Part shown: positions 56,677 through 64,000 of the stretch, in pieces
How positions within the stretch are numbered: the stretch's first letter is position 1
Layout: each line of letters starts with the position of its first letter
NCBI GenBank assembly: GCA_943735955.1
Contig: OX030964.1
Coordinates: 4,689,099 to 4,753,098 of the forward strand
Source of the DNA: Piscicola geometra
Lineage: Eukaryota; Annelida; Clitellata; Hirudinida; Piscicolidae
Direction: 5' to 3'
DNA: 64,000 bases
Notes under the pieces: generated by a model
Told to the model about the DNA's origin: nothing
The model's input: the letters and a program-made list of their open reading frames with translations, nothing else
Databases searched by the model: none
Program-made: the position numbers and the translations under genes

Positions 56677-56808
56677 TGTTACGACTAAGAGTTCAGGAAA
56701 CACGAGAGAGAGTTTATTTACACGATAACTTCTTTATATAGGGTGCGAGGGACAAATGTCGCCTAGGAGTGGTTGTGTGTACATATCGTACACAATGTGG
56801 CCGCTACA
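56677..56808 (-). mobile_element. Short retrotransposon LTR (132 bp)
   Basis: Minus-strand sequence starts TGTAGCGG and ends GTCGTAACA (TG...CA), with TATATAAAG in the middle and AATAAA about 14 bases after it, the U3/R/U5 layout of a compact LTR. Two bases beyond its end lies TGGTGACCCCGAAC (56674-56661), a primer-binding-site-like sequence starting with TGG. An ATG at 56638 opens a short Gag-like start. No second LTR was found in the window. Confidence 0.6.
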
Positions 56809-56814
56809 CGCCTT

Positions 56815-56995
56815 CTCAAGATGATATCGGATTCCTCTGCAGCCATCTCGGATGCGATGGGCACCCAAATACCTGAAAGAGAGGACTTTCTCCGTCCGAA
56901 GCTGCGAAGGAAACAATCAGGCAATAAAGCTCAGACAAGGACTCTAAGACTCCCAAAGAAAGCCTTCGCACCTCTGAAAGCAAAATTAACATAAT
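56815..56995 (+). pseudogene. Fragment of the repeat-encoded protein (copy C, inverted)
   Basis: Plus-strand copy of the segment with REDFLRPKLRRKQSG and LRLPKKAFAPLK, oriented opposite to copy B at 57007-57693. The two form an inverted pair (about 56820-56985 against 57310-57480). Confidence 0.55.
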
Positions 56996-57006
56996 CAGTA
57001 GAATGA

Positions 57007-57693
57007 TTATTCACGCATTCTTTTCCTGTCGTTATTCATGTAGTTGTCGATCACCCTTCTAGCCTCTTCACAGACCCCTTTGATGCTCTCGACAACTTCA
57101 TCCTCTGACCAAACAGAATTGGTGAACAGATGACACAACAACACATTACCTTCGTATACTGCTTTATTAGCCGCTATCTCGGCCATCAAGTACTTTTTGA
57201 TTGCATTCGTGTTCCCTCCTTCTAGACCCTCGACTATTGCGTCGTACTTTCTTCTCTTCCCTCCTTGACCTGGAAAGTAAACTTCTGATTTCTTGTCATT
57301 TCCTACGAATGACGGAGATCCTTTCAGAGGTGCGAAGGCTTTCTTTGGGAGTCTTAGAGTCCTTGTCTGAGCTTTATTGCCTGATTGTTTCCTTCGCAGC
57401 TTCGGACGGAGAAAGTCCTCTCTTTCAGGTATCTGAATGCCCATCACGTCCGACATTGCTGCAGAGGAATCCGATATCATGTTTAGCATGCATAACGCAG
57501 GCACAAAGTCATCATAGCACGTGATTATGTTCGACGCAGTAAGAGTGAAGTACGTTAGATTCTCAAGATAGGTTCTAGGAAGATTTTTCACCAGAGGACT
57601 GTTTAAACAGGCTACTGGGATTTTGAATGTAGTGTTACGCTTCGGTTTTATGAAGTAAAGACTCTCGAGTAGCACCTCTAATAGGCCATCCAC
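57007..57693 (-). pseudogene. Longest copy of the repeat-encoded protein (copy B, C-terminal 228 residues)
   Basis: An intact open frame ending in a charged Arg-rich C-terminus (NNDRKRMRE). Motifs include REDFLRPKLRRKQSG, PLKGSPSFVGNDKK, YFPGQGGKR and GLEGGNTNAIKKY. It starts within the conserved GLLEVLLESLY segment, where LINE-like sequence is joined, so it lacks its N-terminal half. It could be Gag-like or an endogenised viral structural protein; I recognise no domain. Confidence 0.5.
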
Positions 57694-58207
57694 ATTTCAT
57701 ACCGAGAGCAGGTATGTTAGCTTTGATTCCCGGTAGGACACGTAGCTGTCCTGCAGGAGTAGTCAAAAAAGCTCCTCCCCATCCATCCACATTGGTCAGT
57801 GGTAGGAATCTGTGCTGATAAGGGAGCCAACAATCCATTGCATCATCATCAACATCAAGCGGGTGCAGATAAGGGGCCAGGAGGCCTCTTTCTCCGTGGC
57901 ACGACGAAATGACTCCAAACATTTTTGTTAACAGCCCACGATTTAAGCTGGATGGCTTCAATTTTTGGCTGCCTTTGGTCGATGTAAGCCGAGATTTGTT
58001 GTCTGTATGGACAACTGGCTCATGGTTTCTGAGAGAGTGCCGGTTTTGGCGATCCTTCACAAGTTTTCCGCCTCGTCTGCCACGATAGTGCCAATGCTGG
58101 TGGTGCCTTGCCAATCCGAGTCTGTTGATGGTCACTCTAGCCTCTGTACTAAGCTCCCCATTATTATTTTTAAATTGTGAAAGACATTCTTTTGAATTAA
58201 TTTGCAT
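57690..58207 (-). pseudogene. LINE-like pol fragment (5' region)
   Basis: A minus-strand frame with RHHQHWHYRGRRGGKLVKDR, resembling the basic RYRGxRGG region that precedes the endonuclease in many non-LTR retrotransposon pol proteins. It is truncated on both sides and fused to copy B of the repeat-encoded protein. Confidence 0.45.
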
Positions 58208-58433
58208 AAATTAAACGCATTTAAATAATCTCGTACTTTTTTATAGTCACTCTTTGAAACTAATCTTGGTACATGGCCAAATATCGAGTTCCTCACACCC
58301 AATAGCCCTTTAGAAATATTGAATGACTTGAATACACTCTTGCATACTTTAAAAATACTCAATTGCAATTAACATCTTTCGTTCAATTTTTCAATGCGTC
58401 TCTTTTTTCAATGCACATGTGAAATATAGCTAC

Positions 58434-58612
58434 TTTTAGTATTTCGCTCTAAACCAAAATTTTCAGATTTGCAATTGGTAATTTTCATTTAAATAAGATC
58501 TAAATATTCAAAAAGAGGTTTTAGACTATGCATATTTAATCGTAATTTATCCTTATTTTTTATCTTATCCAAACAAATAGGCAAATTCTCGTTTAGAGCA
58601 AAATACTAAAAA
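58434..58612. mobile_element. Small TIR element, about 180 bp
   Basis: TTTTAGTATTTCGCTCTAAA at the left and its inverse at 58592-58612 (one mismatch) bracket AT-rich DNA; similarity extends inward imperfectly. No target duplication identified. Confidence 0.5.
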
Positions 58613-58615
58613 CGC

Positions 58616-59488
58616 CAATATTTCTCAAGCGTATTGGCAAACGGGAGGCATTGACACATTAGACGGAAAAACAAAGCAACAATGGAGTTGTAGGATAGCT
58701 GTGAGATCATGATTTAATGTGATTTAATTTATAAAATTAAACATGGTTATTTGGATTGTAAAATCACTTTTAGAATTTTCTTTGATTTGATGGTTTTCTT
58801 TCATTTCAATTGTCATATTTCGTTAACATTTATTATTATGTATAGTATTATTTGAAAAATCATCTCACGATGGCGGTTTATTTACTATTTATTTTTATGT
58901 ATTATGTATTACTATTATGTATTACTATTTATGTTTATTTACTTTGGAGTTATTTACTATATACTTTTATATTTGGATTGATAAATCTTTGATTGTAATA
59001 AATGAGACTCAGTACAGACTTCTTTTCCATTGCTTTCCATCAGACTATTCCCATGGTCATCAGCAATATCATCATTTAAAAATAAATATTCATATTATTT
59101 TCTATTATAAGCCTAAAAATCATTTTAATAAAAATCTCTTCGCTTATTTAAAGCTTTTCTCCTCTTGTCTATTTCTTAGCAGATTTGGTTTAAATGTGCC
59201 TACACTTAACGAATGCTTTGTGGATTGTTGAAAAAAAAAAGTTTTAATAAAAAAGAAAATGGGAGTTCTTAGTACAAAAGTGTAAATGTATAAAATATTT
59301 ATAAATGTTGTACATCTATCTTCATACGGTAACAGTGAAAAGTAAACTAGTGTAAAACAGTGAATTCACTGTAATCAATCAAATAGATTTTCTATGAATC
59401 AATCAAAGTAAAATACTGTAAAGGAAGTCTATAATTATAAAAAATCATTTTATACTTTTTGTCAACCGTTACTAATAGGTATTGAAAT
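58616..59488. other. Intergenic upstream of the golgin-45 gene
   Basis: AT-rich, with TATTACTATTTATG repeats near 58870-58950. No exon recognised, though additional 5' exons of the downstream gene could be hidden here. Confidence 0.4.
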
Positions 59489-61945
59489 ATGTTAGAAAAA
59501 TGTTCAGACACTGCTCCAAGTTATGAGGCCATGGAGAAAGGTATTTAAATTGTAAAAATTTGATAGATATATAAAACTCTTATAAAATTGATTTCTATAA
59601 AGATAAGAGTGCAGAAAATGTAAAGCTGCTGCAGCAACAGCTGGAAATTCAGTTAAAAGTATGTATAAAGTAGAACCAACTATACAAAAGTTGTATAAAA
59701 ATTAAACTCAAAATCAAAAACTTTAAATTCTGATCTCTAAAACGCTCAGACTCTAAACTAAACTAGTACATACATTGCAATCCACTGTCTACCTCTCCAT
59801 TGCAGGTTAACAGTGACCTGAAGAGAATGCTAATTGCCTCTCTGGGCGACGACCTTCACAACAAGATCGAGGTTCTTATCAGGTACTTTTGATGATAATG
59901 TTTTGTGTTTGAGAATGCCATATTATGTATCTTTTCTTATGTTTCTTTTCACTTTATCCATAGTTATTCGTTTCTATATATATCTCCACAATTGAACAAC
60001 TTTTTCATCTCACTCATCTCTTTCCTACTCATTTCATCATCATTCTTCCATTCACCCATTATACTATTTACTTAGCCACTCACTACCACCATGCACCATT
60101 CATCACCACTACCACTCTGCAATACAAATAACAAGATATATTCATTCATTTATTTATTCATTATTTGTTTATTCATTTATCATTTATTCATTTATTCACA
60201 TTGATGGAAGGACAAAAAGCCATCTGACTTCTGAAGTGGACTCCTACTCTGGCCTCACCACCAACCATCTCGAAAGCATCGACAAGCTCTCCATACAGGC
60301 ATGCTTATTATCATCATCATCATCATCATCATCATGCTCATCATCATTATCATCATCCTCATTATAAAGAGCATCATAATCATTAACATCATCTTGATAT
60401 ATTATTTCTTTAATTAATAGGAATGATGATTATTATATCATTTTTCTTATCAGCTTTATTATTGATACTAATATTTTTTAACTTTTTAATAATAATAGTA
60501 ATAATAAAGGCACTATAAATATACTACTACTACTATTACTACTACTAATAATAATGGTATTATTAATATTTTTTATATTTTATAAAATATTATTGCTGTT
60601 GCTTTAAAATGAATTATTATAACCTTCGGTGCAGGCGGATCTGTGGTACTCCAAGTACCAGGCTGCCAAGTGAGAAAGCCCTGTAGAATCTTTCATTATT
60701 TAGATTCACCACTACAACACAGCCATTACACCACACTATCACTACTACACCACAAGCACTGCCTCTAACCTATCACCACTACCACACCATTTCACAACGA
60801 TCAACACTTAATTCTCCCCACCATTATCATCGTCACACCACTACACCACCATTTCCGTCATCGTCACCCACGTTCAAAGCACCAATTCAATGATGTCTTA
60901 CAACAATACACAACAACAACAACAACGACGTACAACAGCCTGCTGATAAGGCAGTTGTCGACAGACAGGGAGCAGTACTTGAACAACTACATAGAGTGTC
61001 TCAATGCACTACAACACATCGTGGTCGAACGACAATGTCTCTACCAACTCATGCTGCTAACATACCGGTGAGTTAGGTGCTTGGGAGAAGATTTGTTTGG
61101 CAGTTTTTGTAATTAATTTGTTTTTATTCATTTATGTGAAGTTTAATTATTTTTTCAAATTTTATCTATTAATTCATCCAGCTATATACATTCATTTCTA
61201 AACCACTTTTTTCATCCAACCAACCATCCATCCATCAATCCCCAGTCTTCTCTCGAACCTGTTGCAGACCCATCCGTCCCTGCATGCACCGCCTCCATTC
61301 ATCGGAGACACTCTCGAACTTGCCCATCTCAACCACCAAATGGCGTCCACCCTATCACACCACCACAGCCTGCCCACGCACTCCTCTCTACTACATCCCT
61401 CTTCCTCTCAAGTCTTCTTCACCTACGCTGAGAATCTAGCTATTGAAGTTTGTTTTTGAAACGTCGTGTGTTTTTCCTTTTATCTTTCTATTTCAATTAT
61501 TTATCCATTTTTTCATCCATTCACCACTTTAATAATTTATTCATCCATTTTCTCATCCATTCACCACTTTAATAATGTATTCATCCATTTTCTCATCCAT
61601 TCACCACTTTAATAATGTATTCATCCATTTTTTCATCCATTCACCACTTTATTAATGTATTCATCCATATATTTTCCCATTAATCTACTGCATATTTTCA
61701 TTAACCCATCCATCCATGCATATTTTCTTTAACCCATCCATCTATGCATACATTCCTATAACACCAATCTTTGTTGCCTTCCCTCCACACAGGCGATCAA
61801 AAAGTGCCATGATGAGAGCTTGAAAGGAAGTGTTGCCAATCTGAAGAAGCCAAAACTGATTCCTCGTTACCATCATGCGGTCAAATACGCTGGCTTGGTG
61901 GTGAATTGTTGCAAAAAGTGTAAAGGAACATTGATAGATTTGTGA
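59489..61945 (+). CDS. BLZF1: Golgin-45 homologue
   Basis: Exons 59489-59540, 59603-59658, 59806-59882, 60211-60298, 60635-60669, 60939-61067, 61246-61447 and 61793-61945 (263 codons plus stop, all in phase). The core VNSDLKRMLIASLGDDLHNK matches the golgin-45 signature (NxxLKxLLVASxGEDL); coiled-coil-like sequence follows (exons 4-6). The C-terminus reads PRYHHAVKYAGLVVNCCKKC and ends GTLIDL. In golgin-45 the C-terminal CxxC and PDZ-binding end contact GRASP55 in Golgi stacking, so the role is probably a cis/medial-Golgi tether. Shorter than the human protein (about 400 residues), so upstream exons may be missing. The intron after 60298 starts with GC instead of GT. AATAAA lies at 62002. Confidence 0.8.
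61498..61690. repeat. 40-bp minisatellite
   Basis: Unit TTTATTCATCCATTTTCTCA plus TCCATTCACCACTTTAATAA repeated about four times in the last intron of the golgin-45 gene. Confidence 0.9.
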
Positions 61946-62376
61946 AGGGTTTATTGGAAGTTGTATTGATAGGTTAGTCCAATATTTGTTGTACAAAAAT
62001 CAATAAAGTATTTTAGTATTAAATATACATCGTTGTGAATAATTATTTCTATTTTTTAAAATTGTTGTATTTAATTGTTATAAAAGTATTAGGTATAAAG
62101 GGCCTTTCAAACATATTTAATCAAGTAGTTATTTCATTCCTTAAATTAACTTTTAAACATCAATCAACTGTTCAAGTTTAAAGATCTAAAAGACACTTGA
62201 AATTTCTAATATATTATTATTTAAAAAAAACTTCGTGAAAAGTAAAATTTCATTTCAATCGAGTTGGTCTTGAAAGTTTATGATAGACAAGAGACAAGCA
62301 TTTCGGCTTTAAAATGCTATGGATTTATCATTGATGGTTAAATTTTAACCGCTAAAAACTAAAATTTTAATTCTAA

Positions 62377-63519
62377 ATGGCTGTGGGTGAAGTGCCTTTG
62401 TTTTTTTTGGAGGGAGGCAAGTTCATTAAGTGGACTGAGGTTGGTTCTTACTTGAATCTCACTTTAAATATATTGATTTGATCCTCAACAAATCTTAAAA
62501 TTAAGGAACAATTTACGTTGTAATAACATTTTATTCCGATTGCTGTAGTTCAAATAATATCTATCATTGTAATAGTATTCCAATTTCAACTTACAGAGTC
62601 TGTAATACCGACCAACCAACCAACCACACACTATCCACAGGAGCCGAACACAGCCACAGCAGTGACAGTGCGCATGGACGCAGGCGGCTACTTTCTGCAC
62701 TGGCTGGACCAGAAGCAGGAGGTCGAGTTTGTCGAGCTGAGTCACATCACTGATGCCCGTACAGGCCAGTATGCCAGAGTGCCGAAGGTGGGTGGTGGTG
62801 CTGGTGATGCTGATGGTGATGCTGATGATGGTGGTGGTAGGATGATGCTGATAATAGTAGTGGTGCTGATAATGATGATATTGGTGCTGATGATGATAGT
62901 AATCCTGATGATGAGGATGGATGCGGAAGAGAATACTAGGAGTGGGATTGAACTCATTATTAAAGAAGAGGTATTCCAACCAATCGCAGGACACTCGCTT
63001 GAGGGAGAGTTTGGCTGTTTCAATGCAGGAGTTAAGGAGCAAGATGTTGACCATCACGTACACCAGTGGTGGTGACTTTGCAAGCAGTAACTTTCTTAAC
63101 TTGCTTAGTGTCAAGTCAGAAAATGCTGAGGTTTGTTGTTGTATGTTGTGGGGTGTTATGTTCTTGTTGTTTTGTGGTTTGGTTGTATTCTGTTGATGAG
63201 TTCTGTTTTGTGGTGTTGTTGTGAGGGTAGTTGTGTTTCTGAAGTACGCTCAGATAGTTCACATCCTTTCTTCACCATCCTCCATTTTATCACGCCTCCA
63301 TCCCTATCTTTCACACCTTCTTCATCTATATATTCATTCATTTTTAAACCTTCCACCATCTTGTTTTCCACAGTTGTGGGCTAGTGAGATCTTCAAGCGG
63401 TGTTCGGCCAGCGTTGGTCCCTTGCACTGCACCCCCCTACAACAGCTGCACAAGACGCTCTGTCGCCTCAACAACCTCTGTTGCACCCTCAACCAACGAC
63501 ACTCCATACCCATGCAAAG
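62377..63519 (+). CDS. Phospholipase C-beta, 5' part (PH domain region)
   Basis: Exons 62377-62439, 62641-62787, 62990-63130 and 63374-63519, all in phase (the last ends in phase 2 at GTGATT). The start is MAVGEVPLFFLEGGKFIKWT, matching the PLC-beta N-terminus (KFIKW). The PH domain follows: GGYFLHWLDQKQEVEF, ITDARTGQYARVPK, MLTITYTSGGDFASSNFLNL, then LWASEIF and a start of the EF-hand region (LHKTLCRLNNLC, IPMQ). PLC-beta enzymes hydrolyse phosphatidylinositol 4,5-bisphosphate downstream of Gq at the plasma membrane. The catalytic X/Y domains lie beyond the window. The subtype (PLCB1-3 or PLCB4/NorpA) cannot be decided from this part. The start is about 430 bp after the golgin-45 stop. Confidence 0.85.
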
Positions 63520-64000
63520 GTGATTTGGTGATTTGCAATATAATACAACGAAGAGCATTATTAACGTGGCTTAAACCCGGACGAGTTTCAAAGCTTAGGG
63601 AAAATTTCATAATAATAAATCAATGAATAGAAAAGCTTGTGAATATTTAAAAGTCAACCCAAATGACGTCCACAAATTACCAAATCTTTCTTCATTCAGA
63701 AAATAAAGAAAATACAAATATTAATAATGAAGAGATACATATATGAATATTATTATTAAATCATTGTTATTAAAAATGATTTATCAGTTTTTTAACACAT
63801 TTGACGTGGACTCTCTCCCGTCTAGACAATCGATCTCGTCCCATATTTTGTCTCGTAGGATTTTTTCAATGTTTATTCATTGAAACCTGATTGCCATTTC
63901 CCCGTCACAACCATGGGGGCATATCACGTAGCATCGAAATCCGATCAGACGCTACTGGCTTGTGGGATCAGCCGTAATTTATTCAGGGTCACATACATAC
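63520..64000. other. Intron of the PLC-beta gene, no exon seen
   Basis: AT-rich with nothing matching the next PLC-beta segment; the following exon is presumably outside the window. Confidence 0.5.

Overview
This is animal nuclear DNA. Coding regions are split into many short exons with GT-AG introns, polyadenylation signals occur, the background is AT-rich, and microsatellites and transposons are frequent. Gene content (SUEL-type lectin, peripherin-like tetraspanin, MyTH4-FERM protein, golgin-45, phospholipase C-beta) is metazoan. The style (compact introns, runs of Asn/Asp/Gln codons, GAT/TG/AAT repeats) suggests an invertebrate, perhaps a lophotrochozoan such as a leech or other annelid, but the species is inference. 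All gene models were spliced by eye from splice signals, reading phase and family resemblance; no search was run.

1-11.8 kb, minus strand: three tandem, nearly identical genes for a type I membrane receptor with the order signal peptide, SUEL galactose-binding lectin, CUB, sushi/CCP, one membrane helix, and a cytoplasmic tail that is identical in all three copies. Upstream of the three bodies lie 2, 2 and 3 copies of a cassette made of promoter, signal-peptide exon and first half of the lectin domain. This looks like a small variable-first-exon system and is the most interesting feature here. Gene 1 also carries an AAT microsatellite and a complete non-autonomous hAT element with a perfect 8-bp target duplication.

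12.2-20.3 kb, plus strand: a peripherin/ROM1-like tetraspanin (five exons plus a probable giant low-complexity tail exon), then an unrecognised multi-pass membrane protein (seven exons, 668 residues in the model). 20.3-30.7 kb is gene-poor: a possible small secreted peptide, a TG repeat of about 740 bp, and a 353-bp hAT-like MITE with a perfect 8-bp target duplication.

30.7-45.9 kb, plus strand: a 28-exon, frame-consistent gene of about 2150 residues with two MyTH4-FERM units, as in the tails of class VII/XV myosins, but with no motor or SH3 domain seen in this window. Its introns are packed with minisatellites.

46-59 kb: intergenic DNA followed by a nest of decayed mobile elements between 50.6 and 58.7 kb. 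It contains repeated fragments of one unclassified protein, two LINE fragments, a 132-bp LTR with primer-binding site, a pair of TIR elements, fold-back duplications and a GC-rich insert.

59.5-61.9 kb, plus strand: golgin-45 (BLZF1) homologue. 62.4 kb to the end: the 5' part of a phospholipase C-beta gene (four exons; the rest lies outside the window). The cluster genes appear to be related by duplication; the other genes show no obvious joint pathway.
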